DNA of 28,207 bases, from the IMG/VR virus record IMGVR_UViG_3300027777_000117, positions 1-28,207 of that record. One strand, given 5' to 3'. Under the pieces are notes generated by a model. It searched no databases. It was not told the origin of the DNA and was given only the letters and a program-made list of their open reading frames with translations. This document shows positions 6,801 to 14,051 of this stretch, piece after piece. Numbering within the stretch: the first letter of the stretch is position 1; every line of letters starts with the position of its first letter. This DNA is from a virus. A program made the translations under genes and the position numbers.

Positions 6801-7378
6801 GAGCAAAGCTCGATGATATCATCCGCCAAGCCGCCGCTGGACAAGCGGGCGCTATTCGCAAGGCTGATGGCGGTTCAGTATCCGATAGATCAGGATCCGG
6901 TGCCGGAGGAGGAGGAGGAGGAGGCCGAGCTGGCCCAGCAGGCGGCCAAGTAGAGGCCAAAAGCCTGCCTGACCAAGTAGGTGATGTCGCCAGCGACATT
7001 GCCGCAATCGCGCATAACGACGGGATGGATCTGCGCCACCTCGCCTATCTTGTAAGGGTGGCGAGCGGCATGTTCATCCCTCCAGAGAGGGCGATTGAAT
7101 ACGCCAAACAGATCATGAACGGCGACGTTGTCGGCTTGATGAGGCGGTTTCAGAAGTATCCCGCCTCCGCTCGCACCTTTGGCCGCCTCAATCAGATGCT
7201 GGGCGGCAAGCGCAAGTTCCTTGGGACTGGTCACATGGGTAGAAGTCTGACAAGGACGAAGAGTAGGGACGCTCTTCAACGGACCCAGCAGGCTGTTGAG
7301 GGCGTTTTGGAAAGTGATGTCGTCAAATCCCGCCCCGCGATGGCTAAAGCATTGAATAATATCAACAAAAGGATCTGA
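3824..7378 (+). CDS. 1184-residue multidomain polyvalent-type protein (methyltransferase-like and DNA-glycosylase-like regions)
   Basis: Starts at ATG 3824 inside the end of terL. Visible parts in order: FDAEQYFAEGG (32-42), a motif shared with the 778-residue protein; two hydrophobic segments (about 159-175 and 204-222); a Rossmann methyltransferase-like region (about 272-416) with LDIGGGKYDLG (285-295), DPFN (311-314), TAANVLNVI and LKPGGKAHFD; a long helical region (about 500-720); a segment GVGIDNKVVSFILLATG (739-755) followed by VID (761-763), with Lys745 and Asp763 eighteen residues apart as in endonuclease III (Lys120, Asp138); a KADGG motif (1013-1017); a poly-Gly linker (about 1026-1034); and a helical end. 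Large phage proteins that string several enzyme-like domains together are often packed and injected with the DNA. Family assignment of each domain is inference from motifs; no single homologue is recognised. Confidence 0.75.
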   Translation: MPSSPLASLMRQIEVDLRSPLPPQAPLTPPRFDAEQYFAEGGPAEADPEPRPLTIYRRSSPRELAAGVEGPEVQSPIEGERVASPSMEGFGQALGNIGEGVNQLYKTPPLSPAYTAGQGARRDLTPAMMAARLSPEAQGAESPSFEDVGKVMADLAHDPVGLIAGMLPVIGNAYAAKDTAKLSSIAERLRASGDTESADDVTKLLPIASAGIGMPIAAGAATRPLVKTAEKIAARAAERSALKGVEKAVEGGVKQAISSADTSIKQVPALFKSKYFDAPEGSRNLDIGGGKYDLGSDYLRNERGVESQVYDPFNRSSEHNEMVLNAFKDNPADTVTAANVLNVIAEPEARAEVIQQAFDNLKPGGKAHFDVYEGDRSGAGRETSKGWQNNMKAQDFLEEVRSVFPDAERKGTTIIATKPAVEGVELGAANIAEEVAAPAMQAATDTATQPLYRPVVEAYQDMPEPAALRTSAVDHIIESINSTDGEAAKLPTKQGLGPMYIVDSGAEKVSKKSGFMLNDTKNANAARQLDGITPLFQEFPEMGTNPEQWAQGMSKAFGSKEVVAPPYRFMKALESGEYTDLLKTLTPGQIADADAGFAAGKDFLKAYHAGEMGVEDTGKLFMWGIMSRGVNPFTHEGLFLDAFQGIEPYIKMAADGKFTKEVASGPYKEWAATTAGKGSGQPGAGAMHNLNAFGKDFLVKMGRPGADGVTPMQKLHDLMSNPDMTGRDIRREFAKVGEGVGIDNKVVSFILLATGRDDVMVIDRIQLKNLWDDGRYADMNIWDGISVPTVKMKDGTTKRFPPTDEGRAAAKDFAKQNKGAKGGTAAVTGSSLAEATYGAKGILVYEALEDALMKNVGKMYQDLGRPEAASPGRFHWETWVARSNQEASHGTLPAILKKVQGSNNPLEGVYSKQGDYQSYAYGAKYGRSPEGQPQFTIPLSTGEEVVMSPEQYSAALDLIRKPKSGVIPSGKGQKFNVTDTVGMPWYEREGVNRAKLDDIIRQAAAGQAGAIRKADGGSVSDRSGSGAGGGGGGGRAGPAGGQVEAKSLPDQVGDVASDIAAIAHNDGMDLRHLAYLVRVASGMFIPPERAIEYAKQIMNGDVVGLMRRFQKYPASARTFGRLNQMLGGKRKFLGTGHMGRSLTRTKSRDALQRTQQAVEGVLESDVVKSRPAMAKALNNINKRI

Positions 7379-7379
7379 G

Positions 7380-8000
7380 ATGGACCCCGTTGAGGCATTG
7401 ATGGAGAAGCTCCGGCAGGACGACAGCCTGTTGGCGAAGGCGAAAGAACTGACCGAGGCGGACACGATCCGGTCCTACGACAACCAAATCCCGCAGGGTC
7501 TGCTTGACGCTGCGATTGACGAGATCGACGGGCGCAACTGGCGCTATGGGTGGAAGTCCAGCAAGATGCTGGGCTTTGGCCATTGGAACATCGTCCTGTC
7601 CGACAGCAAGATTGAGCGCGAGGAAGTCTACCATGAAGTTCCCCAATGCATCCGGGATCTCTGGGATTATATCCAGCCACGTTTTATGCCTACCACACCC
7701 GTGTTGGTCCGTGCCTACTCAAACGCTCATACCTACGGCGTTGAGGGATACATCCACCGTGACAGCAAGTTCGCCACCGACCAGACCTGTATCATCTACG
7801 TCGAGAAGGACTGGAGGCCCGAGTGGGCCGGTGAGACGGTGTTCTTCGACGAGGACGAGGACGTGATCAAGGCAATCCTTCCACGCTATGGAAGGTTTAC
7901 CATCTTCCCCGGCAACGTGAAGCACGTCGGTCGTGGCGTGTCGAGGATCTGCCCGACGATCCGCCGGGTGCTGGTCCTGAAGGGCAAGCCGCGTGAGTAG
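7380..8000 (+). CDS. 2OG-Fe(II) oxygenase, prolyl-4-hydroxylase-like
   Basis: A 206-residue protein with the complete iron triad of the 2-oxoglutarate/Fe(II) dioxygenases: His126 and Asp128 in GYIHRDSK, and His182 in GNVKHVGRG. Arg189 or Arg195 is placed to hold 2-oxoglutarate. The core strand GETVFFDED (151-159) and FTIFPGNV (173-180) are typical of the prolyl-4-hydroxylase-like branch, and YSNAHTYGVEGYIH matches versions seen in phages. The enzyme would hydroxylate a protein side chain, most likely proline, using oxygen and 2-oxoglutarate. The first 60 residues are an extra helical domain. The gene starts one base after the 1184-residue gene ends and overlaps the next by 8 bases. The collagen-like Gly-Pro-Thr fibre encoded at 21506-23578 is an attractive but unproven substrate; a role on other proteins cannot be excluded. 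Confidence 0.85.
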   Translation: MDPVEALMEKLRQDDSLLAKAKELTEADTIRSYDNQIPQGLLDAAIDEIDGRNWRYGWKSSKMLGFGHWNIVLSDSKIEREEVYHEVPQCIRDLWDYIQPRFMPTTPVLVRAYSNAHTYGVEGYIHRDSKFATDQTCIIYVEKDWRPEWAGETVFFDEDEDVIKAILPRYGRFTIFPGNVKHVGRGVSRICPTIRRVLVLKGKPRE

Positions 8001-8463
8001 GCGCCACCTGCTGTTTGTTGCGCTCAAGCGCCTGGGCGCGTTCCGCAAGATGCACAACTCGCATGTTGGGCGCACGCTCGGCGAACATTTGGTGAATACT
8101 TATGATGATCTTCTACGAATGGGCGTTGACGAGGACGTGGCTCTGGGTGGCGGCCTGCATTCGATCTATGGCACCAATGCCTTCAAGCAAGTGACGGTGG
8201 CGCCTGACCAGCGCCATATCATCCGTGGCCTGTTCGGGGAGCGCCCCGAGCGCCTGGCGTGGTTGTTTTCCCGGATTAACCGGCCCAAGGGGCTTGAGAG
8301 CGGCGACATCAGAGACCATGAGATCGGCGAGCCAATACTTGTGTTTGAGGAAGACATTGAGGCGCTCAAGCTTATAGAGGTAGCCAATCTGCTAGATAAT
8401 GGTGTAAAACTGTCGAAGTATCCGAACCTCCAGCGGATTCATGAGGCGCTCAACCATGACTGA
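7993..8463 (+). CDS. DUF6817-like (HD-domain-like) protein
   Basis: A 156-residue protein starting at GTG 7993, overlapping the oxygenase gene. The segment HNSHVGRTLGEHLVNTYDDL (21-40) followed by DEDVALGGGLHSIYGTNAF (46-64) resembles DUF6817 proteins, which share the His-rich layout of HD-type metal phosphohydrolases. His24, His32 and His56 are candidate metal ligands; the classic adjacent His-Asp pair is not obvious. The C-terminal half (LIEVANLLDNG...) is helical. Overlap with the oxygenase suggests the two act together, for example an oxidising enzyme with a hydrolase or another diiron oxygenase-like partner. The family has no established function that I can name, so the role is open. Confidence 0.6.
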   Translation: MSRRHLLFVALKRLGAFRKMHNSHVGRTLGEHLVNTYDDLLRMGVDEDVALGGGLHSIYGTNAFKQVTVAPDQRHIIRGLFGERPERLAWLFSRINRPKGLESGDIRDHEIGEPILVFEEDIEALKLIEVANLLDNGVKLSKYPNLQRIHEALNHD

Positions 8464-10792
8464 TGCCGATCTTCGGGCCTTGGCCGTCAAGCTGCTGAAG
8501 CATTATGCTGCGGATCAAGATCCTGCGGTTGAGGAAATTATTGCTTCTCGCCCGCTTGATCGAGCCCCGGCGAAGGTTGTGCCTTTGATCACCAAGGAGC
8601 AGCGCGCCCTGCTCGACATGCTCGGCGGTGGCTGGGCTGATGTCCATGAGGGCAAGACCGTGGCGCTGATTGCTCAGGGATGCGGTGGGTGCTCGGGTGG
8701 TGACGATGATGATGGTGACGATGATGATGATGGGGACGTCACTGAGACCGGCCGGGTTACTGACGCCAACATTAACGACACCGGCTTAAGCGGACCTCCG
8801 GGTGGCCCTGCTGGTGCCCCAGCTGGTGGAGTGGCGCAGGGTGGCGACCCTGCTGATGCTCTCAATGAAGCCATGGGGTGGAACGCGCCTACAAATACTG
8901 AAGCCCCCGCGCAAACATCTGTTAGCGTATCTGAACCTGGTCAGCTTTCTTCTGAGATGCAAGATGCGCTCAATGCTTTGAATAACGCTCCAGAGGCTGC
9001 GCCTGAAACAGCACCGGCTGCGCCAGAGGCCGCACCTGAAGCCCCGACTTCTGACGTGCTAGGCTCCATCGGTCGCGGGCTTGGTGAGCTTTTCGGGATT
9101 AGCTCTGCCTATGCAGCGCCCCAAACTCCAAACCCCAATTTTGTGCCAGATTACTCAAATCTTTACGATGCGAACAAGGCGCCCCAGCAGCCGCAGTATA
9201 ATTCTCCGCCGTCCTATTTTGGGCCGAATCAGATCAGCACGATAACGAATGCGCCATCAAACATGTTGCTCAATCGCGACATGCCGGACTTTACGCTTAA
9301 CTCCACTGGAGCGCTTGCACCAAATGCGCAAATTGCAGCTCCTCCGTCTACTTCGCCCGTCACCTCTGCGCCCTCACTTACGCCGAATACATTTAACTAT
9401 AACCCAGACGTTGACTATACGCTTGGCTCTCGCGGCATAGCGCCCGCTGGTTCGCCTATTGGGTTTACCGAGACTGTCCCCGGCACATTTGGCCCCATGT
9501 CCAATTACACGGCTTCTCGAGCCGGTGGGAACACGCCTGAAGCGCAGAATCAATCTAGACTTGATATGTCTTCTCCTCCGTCAACTGCTCCGCAAACCCC
9601 CGACGAGCAGGCTCGCGAGCGGCAAGCGCAAGAAGCGTTTGACCTACCTGCCACACCTGCTACACCCGCCGCGCCGGAGGAGGAAGATAATTCCTACCTA
9701 AGCCAGCCAAATCGCTCAGTCACCACGACGCCGATCTCTCCGTATTCCCCGGTTGCGGAGACGCCTGCACTCCCGCCCGTATCAACCCTTGGGCCGTTGG
9801 AAGATGAGAATGTATCCCCGCTCACAGACGCTGCGCGGGCTGCTTTGGCCAATCATCAACTTCAAATGGCTAACTTGTACGATGCGCAAAAGAACCAGCA
9901 GGATCAGCTAAACGTGCTACTCGACAGCATTGCTGCTGGACTTCCATCAAATGCTCCTTTGGCTGCGTCGCAATTTCAGGCAGCTAATGTTTACGACGCG
10001 CAAAAGAACCAGCAAGATCAGCTAAACGTGCTACTCGACAGCATTGTTGCTGGACTTCCATCAAATGCTCCCGCAACCAGTGCCCCGAGCGCTGCCGCCC
10101 CATCTACGCCTGCATCGACCAGCACCCCTAGCGCTGCCGCCCCATCTACGCCTGCTACACCCTCTCAACCCAAGGATATGTCGTCTACGTCGTATAGCAA
10201 GGGACCGTCTGATAGCACCCCCGATTCGAGCGGCTCGGGATCAGACAATGGCACCGGCGGCGGCTCTGAAACGCCATACATCACGACGGTGGCGCCTGCG
10301 GCTTACACGCCTACAGCCACGACCACGCCAACAACATCCGCCGCCGCTCAAGATGCAATCCTGCGCAAGTATCTTGGTTACGGATCTGACTTGTATCGCT
10401 ATGGCATGGGTCCTGAGCGCAAATATTACTCTGCTGAAGGCGGCTTCTTCGACGCTGACAAATACTTCGCTGACGGTGGCCTTGTAGCGCCCGCCCAGCC
10501 GCCCGCCACCTCGACCGCGCCACCGTATCCGACGATGGCGTTTACGGACGGTGGCGGGGCTGTGGGCAGCATTGCGCAGCCTCCAGGCATGGTGGCGAGC
10601 GACGCCTTCGGCTCTGACGCGCCTCACGCATCGCCTATGGCTCCATCTATCGCAGCCTCGGTGCCGACGGTCCAACCTGCCTTGCAGACGCTGGCGTCAC
10701 GGAACACCAATGCCTCACCTGCCCCGTCCCCGATATCGCAAAACCCAAATGTGGGCTATTCTTTCGGCCTCTCTCCGCTGTCTCAACTGTAA
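8456..10792 (+). CDS. 778-residue low-complexity Pro/Ala/Thr/Ser-rich protein, probable virion protein
   Basis: ATG 8456 (MTDADLRALAVKLLKHYA) is chosen over the in-frame codons upstream; it overlaps the previous stop by 8 bases. A short helical head domain (1 to about 75) is followed by QGCGGCSGGDDDDGDDDDDGD, an acidic run encoded by GAT/GAC triplets. A disordered region of several hundred residues rich in Pro, Ala, Thr and Ser comes next, with an internal 38-residue duplication (QKNQQDQLNVLLDSI twice). Near the C-terminus FDADKYFADGG (665-675) closely matches a motif at the start of the 1184-residue protein. Such disordered proteins beside the portal gene may be ejected or internal virion proteins. 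A site like a signal-peptidase cut (SSAYAAPQ) lies near residue 220 but without a proper N-terminal signal. Codon choice is more AT-rich than in the flanking genes. No family recognised. Confidence 0.65.
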   Translation: MTDADLRALAVKLLKHYAADQDPAVEEIIASRPLDRAPAKVVPLITKEQRALLDMLGGGWADVHEGKTVALIAQGCGGCSGGDDDDGDDDDDGDVTETGRVTDANINDTGLSGPPGGPAGAPAGGVAQGGDPADALNEAMGWNAPTNTEAPAQTSVSVSEPGQLSSEMQDALNALNNAPEAAPETAPAAPEAAPEAPTSDVLGSIGRGLGELFGISSAYAAPQTPNPNFVPDYSNLYDANKAPQQPQYNSPPSYFGPNQISTITNAPSNMLLNRDMPDFTLNSTGALAPNAQIAAPPSTSPVTSAPSLTPNTFNYNPDVDYTLGSRGIAPAGSPIGFTETVPGTFGPMSNYTASRAGGNTPEAQNQSRLDMSSPPSTAPQTPDEQARERQAQEAFDLPATPATPAAPEEEDNSYLSQPNRSVTTTPISPYSPVAETPALPPVSTLGPLEDENVSPLTDAARAALANHQLQMANLYDAQKNQQDQLNVLLDSIAAGLPSNAPLAASQFQAANVYDAQKNQQDQLNVLLDSIVAGLPSNAPATSAPSAAAPSTPASTSTPSAAAPSTPATPSQPKDMSSTSYSKGPSDSTPDSSGSGSDNGTGGGSETPYITTVAPAAYTPTATTTPTTSAAAQDAILRKYLGYGSDLYRYGMGPERKYYSAEGGFFDADKYFADGGLVAPAQPPATSTAPPYPTMAFTDGGGAVGSIAQPPGMVASDAFGSDAPHASPMAPSIAASVPTVQPALQTLASRNTNASPAPSPISQNPNVGYSFGLSPLSQL
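9878..10071 (+). repeat. Tandem 80-base direct repeat inside the 778-residue gene
   Basis: Copies at 9878-9957 and 9992-10071 differ at only three positions, with a period of 114 bases (38 codons) that keeps the reading frame. The protein unit is YDAQKNQQDQLNVLLDSI plus AGLPSNAP, a short amphipathic helix. The low divergence points to a recent duplication or gene conversion. Confidence 0.9.
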
Positions 10793-10801
10793 GGTTCCAC
10801 C

Positions 10802-13225
10802 ATGGAAGAAGAAATCAAGGGCACCGAGGTTGAAATGGAGCCTGATGCTGACGGCGATGTCGAAGAGCATGAAGACGGATCCGCTACCGTAACGCTCGAC
10901 GAGCCGGATCAGGCGCAGAACGCCGAGTTCTATGTAAACCTCGCCGAGGAAATGAATCGCCCTGATATGAATATGATCTCCAGTCAGTTGCTGGAGTTCA
11001 TTGAGCGCGACAAGGAAGCCAGGTCTCTCCGCGACAAGCAGTATGAGGAAGGCCTGCGCCGCACTGGTCTGGGCGACGACGCCCCCGGTGGCGCCGACTT
11101 CCAAGGTGCGTCGAAGGTCGTGCATCCGATGCTGACCGAGGCTTGCGTTGACTTCTCGTCCCGCGTCATCAAGGAGCTGTTCCCCTCGAACGGCCCGGTG
11201 AAGGAGTTCATTCCCGGCGAGGTGACGCAGGCGAAGCTGGAGAAGGCCAAGCGCAAACAACGGTTCATGAACTGGCAGCTCACGCAGCAGATGGTCGAGT
11301 TCAGGCCCGAGTTGGAGCAGACCACGACGCAGATCCCGCTTGGCGGCGCCCAGTACATGAAGCTGGTCTGGGACGAGCAGCGCAACCGCGCCATGTCGAT
11401 GTTCGTGCCGATCGACGACGTTTACCTGCCCTACAGCGCCAGCAGCTTCTACACTGCCGAGCGCAAGACCCATGTCCAATACATCACGCGCCTTGAGTTT
11501 GAGAAACGTGTCGGCAGTGGCATGTATCGCGAGATCAACCTGATCGCGCCGCAAGAGCCAGAACTGACGGCGCCCGCGAAGGCGAACAACAAGATCGAAG
11601 GCAGGGAGCAGAACAGCTACAACGAGGACGGTCTTCGCACCGTCTTCGAGGTGGCATGCTACCTCGACTTTGAGGACAACTTCGGCCTAGCCCCGTATCT
11701 GGTGACGATCGACCACACGTCGAAGGAAGTGCTGTCGATCTACCGTAACTGGGATCCAGACGACCAGCAGCAGGAAGAGCTTGTCCACATGGTGGAGTGG
11801 CCTTTCGTGCCTTGGCGCGGCGCCTATCCCATCGGCCTGCCCCACATGATCGGCAGCCTGTCTGCGGCGGCTACTGGCGCTCTGCGCGCCTTGCTGGACT
11901 CTGCCCACATCAACAACTTCCCCGGCATGTTGAAGCTGAAGGGCGGTTCTCGCGGCGGCCAGTCTGACCGCATTGAGCCTACGCAGGTGACGGAGATCGA
12001 GGGCGGCGTTGGCGTCGATGACGTGCGCAAGATCGCCATGGCTGTTCCGTTCAACCCGCCGAACCCCGTGCTGTTCCAGCTTCTGGGCTTCGTCACCGAG
12101 GCGGCTCGGGGCGTTGTGCGTACAACTTACGAGAAGCTCCAAGACCAGAATCCGAACGTGCCGGTGGGCACCACGCTCGCCATGATTGAGCAGGGCATGA
12201 CGGTGTTCTCGGCCATTCATGCCCGCCTGCATTACGCGATGGGCATGACGCTGAAGGTTCTGCACCGCTTGAACTCCAAGCACATTGATGACGAGTACAT
12301 CCTGCGGGTGACCGGCGAGGAGATGTGCAAGGCGAAGGACTTCCAAGGCCCGATGGATGTCGTGCCGGTGTCCGACCCGAACATCTTCTCTGACGTTCAG
12401 CGTGCCGCTCAGATGCAGGCCATCGTGCAGCGCGCGGCGGCAATGCCTGCGCTTTACGATCAGCGTGCAGTTGAGGAGCGGTTCCTTGAGGGGATGAAGA
12501 TCCCCGACTTCAAGCCGCTGCTGGCGAAGAAGCCCGAGCCGATTGAGCTGAACGCGGTGAACGAGAACCTGGCTCTGACGCTTGGGCGCCCAGTGGCCGC
12601 CTTCCCGATGCAGGATCACCTGGCCCACCTTCAGGTCCATCTGGACTACCTGAAGAGCCCCGTGTTCGGCATGAGCCAGTTGATGGGGCCTGTGTACATC
12701 CCCGGCGTGCTACAGCACATCAAGGAGCACATGGCCTACTGGTACTCACTCCACATCTACGAGATGACCAGCAACGCTGCTGGCGTGCCTCTGGACGTGT
12801 TCCTTGAGGGCAAGGATCAAGAGGTGTCGGCTGAGCTGGATCGCCTGCTGGCGATGGCATCGCAGCGCTACATGCCAGAGATCCAGCAGAGCCTTGAGGG
12901 CGTGCCGCCTATCATTCAGGCCGCTCAGCAGTTCTTACAGCAATTCCAGCCGCCGAAGCCCCAAGATCCGACGCAGGTGCTTATGGCTGAGACGCAGCGC
13001 AAGGCGCAGTACGATCAGGCGAAACTGCAACTTGATCAGCAGCGCCTGGCTCGTGACGCGCAGCTTGATCAGATCAAGATGCAGGAGCGCCAGATGGATC
13101 TTGCTGCAAAGCAAGAGATGAACGATGCGGACAACCGCACCGCGAAGGAACTTGCCGTGTTTGAGGCCGAACATGGTGTCAGGACTAATGTTTCCACTGG
13201 CCACGGGATCAACCCTGGAGCGTAA
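10802..13225 (+). CDS. Portal protein, P22-like
   Basis: An 807-residue protein of the size and layout of P22-type portals. An acidic leader (MEEEIKGTEVEMEPDADGD) precedes the core; FQGASKVVHPMLTEAC and IPLGGAQYMKLVWDEQ are typical family segments, and MFVPIDDVYLPYSASSF lies in the clip/stem region. The last hundred residues (from about 711) are Gln-rich and strongly coiled-coil (LMAETQRKAQYDQAKLQLDQ and onward), like the long helical barrel that projects into P22 heads. The portal is a dodecameric ring at one capsid corner, through which the terminase pumps DNA and to which the tail adaptor binds. The gene is preceded by AAGG before ATG 10802 and its stop lies one base before the next start. 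The P22 type points to a short-tailed phage. Confidence 0.88.
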   Translation: MEEEIKGTEVEMEPDADGDVEEHEDGSATVTLDEPDQAQNAEFYVNLAEEMNRPDMNMISSQLLEFIERDKEARSLRDKQYEEGLRRTGLGDDAPGGADFQGASKVVHPMLTEACVDFSSRVIKELFPSNGPVKEFIPGEVTQAKLEKAKRKQRFMNWQLTQQMVEFRPELEQTTTQIPLGGAQYMKLVWDEQRNRAMSMFVPIDDVYLPYSASSFYTAERKTHVQYITRLEFEKRVGSGMYREINLIAPQEPELTAPAKANNKIEGREQNSYNEDGLRTVFEVACYLDFEDNFGLAPYLVTIDHTSKEVLSIYRNWDPDDQQQEELVHMVEWPFVPWRGAYPIGLPHMIGSLSAAATGALRALLDSAHINNFPGMLKLKGGSRGGQSDRIEPTQVTEIEGGVGVDDVRKIAMAVPFNPPNPVLFQLLGFVTEAARGVVRTTYEKLQDQNPNVPVGTTLAMIEQGMTVFSAIHARLHYAMGMTLKVLHRLNSKHIDDEYILRVTGEEMCKAKDFQGPMDVVPVSDPNIFSDVQRAAQMQAIVQRAAAMPALYDQRAVEERFLEGMKIPDFKPLLAKKPEPIELNAVNENLALTLGRPVAAFPMQDHLAHLQVHLDYLKSPVFGMSQLMGPVYIPGVLQHIKEHMAYWYSLHIYEMTSNAAGVPLDVFLEGKDQEVSAELDRLLAMASQRYMPEIQQSLEGVPPIIQAAQQFLQQFQPPKPQDPTQVLMAETQRKAQYDQAKLQLDQQRLARDAQLDQIKMQERQMDLAAKQEMNDADNRTAKELAVFEAEHGVRTNVSTGHGINPGA

Positions 13226-13226
13226 A

Positions 13227-13418
13227 ATGGATAATTCCCTTCTTCCTCAGCATAAGCGGCTCGCCATGGGCATGGCCGTGAACAACACCCCCGAGGGCAA
13301 GAACATGGTCAATGACATGGTCAAGCCCCACAAGTCCTTCGGTATCCACAAGAATCTTTCCGGGAAGGACGACTCTCCGGCTAAAAGTGGACTTAAGTCC
13401 TTCGATGGGAAGAAATAA
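13227..13418 (+). CDS. Hypothetical 63-residue basic protein after portal
   Basis: Starts at ATG 13227, one base after the portal stop, with GGAG eight bases ahead inside the portal gene. The product (MDNSLLPQHKRLAMGMAVNN...) is basic, rich in Lys, Gly and Asn, and ends KSGLKSFDGKK. It has no predicted membrane segment and looks partly disordered. Its position between portal and co-chaperonin suggests a head-assembly or minor virion role. No family recognised. Confidence 0.65.
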   Translation: MDNSLLPQHKRLAMGMAVNNTPEGKNMVNDMVKPHKSFGIHKNLSGKDDSPAKSGLKSFDGKK

Positions 13419-13437
13419 CCATTGACAGGATTGGTTG

Positions 13438-13656
13438 ATGATCGACATCATCATTAAGAGGCTGCTAGAGGAACAAAGTCTTGTAGCCCATGAGACTATG
13501 CAGAAGCCCGGCGACGGCTCAATCTTTGAGTACGGGCGCCGGGCGGGGACTTACGCCGGTCTGGGTCGCGCTATTGCGATCATTGAGGAGACCTTGGCAG
13601 AAGGAGAAGACGATGAGCATGCCAAACGCCGCCGTCAGCGGCCCATCTGGGGATAA
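13438..13656 (+). CDS. Hypothetical 72-residue protein
   Basis: ATG 13438 is preceded by AGGA at good distance. The product MIDIIIKRLLEEQSLVAHETMQ has an amphipathic N-terminal helix, then GSIFEYGRRAGTYAGLGRAIAIIEETLAE, a second helix with a Gly/Ala face, and a basic tail (KRRRQRPIWG). It resembles small head-region proteins that occur in many phages, but no named family can be assigned. Its last 44 bases overlap the GroES-like gene in another frame, so the two are probably translated together. Confidence 0.6.
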   Translation: MIDIIIKRLLEEQSLVAHETMQKPGDGSIFEYGRRAGTYAGLGRAIAIIEETLAEGEDDEHAKRRRQRPIWG

Positions 13657-14041
13657 TCTTTTCCCCAGCGTAGACCCCGGCATCCGGCCTTTCGGATCCC
13701 GCGTGTTAGTTCAGATCCGCAGAGCCCGCACTAAGAGCAAGGGCGGCATTATTTACGCGGACCAGACCAAGGACACCGAACTCGACAATACTTGCGTTGC
13801 CAAAGTCATCGCAGTCGGGCCTCTCGCTTACAAAAATCGCAATACGATGCAGCCGTGGACCGAGGGGCGCTGGTGCGACGTTGGCGATTTCGTGTTCGTC
13901 CCCAAATACGGCGGCCTGCGCTGGGAAAAGCCCTGCTCAGGCACTGATGAGTATGGAGATAAGGTCCAATTTGCCATCTTTGATGACCTGAACATCATCG
14001 GCGATGTCGAGGATCCGCTCCAGATCAAAGCCCATATTTGA
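13613..14041 (+). CDS. GroES-like co-chaperonin
   Basis: A 142-residue protein starting at ATG 13613 behind AAGGAG. It has the cpn10 layout: GIRPFGSRVLVQIRRAR as the first strands, KSKGGIIYADQ in the place of the mobile loop whose Ile-Ile pair docks on GroEL, CVAKVIAVGPLAYKN as the core barrel strand, and GDFVFVPKYGG with FAIFDDLNIIGDV at the end. It is longer than bacterial GroES (about 97 residues) because of a longer N-terminus and an insertion (about residues 79-90), as with other phage co-chaperonins such as T4 gp31. It probably replaces host GroES to fold the major capsid protein, which fits its place before the scaffold and capsid genes. Confidence 0.82.
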   Translation: MSMPNAAVSGPSGDNLFPSVDPGIRPFGSRVLVQIRRARTKSKGGIIYADQTKDTELDNTCVAKVIAVGPLAYKNRNTMQPWTEGRWCDVGDFVFVPKYGGLRWEKPCSGTDEYGDKVQFAIFDDLNIIGDVEDPLQIKAHI

Positions 14042-14051
14042 GGATTGACCC

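Noticed and set aside
9040-9130. Signal-peptidase-like SSAYAAPQ inside the 778-residue protein
   Set aside because: There is no N-terminal signal or strong hydrophobic core, and the site is about 220 residues into the chain.
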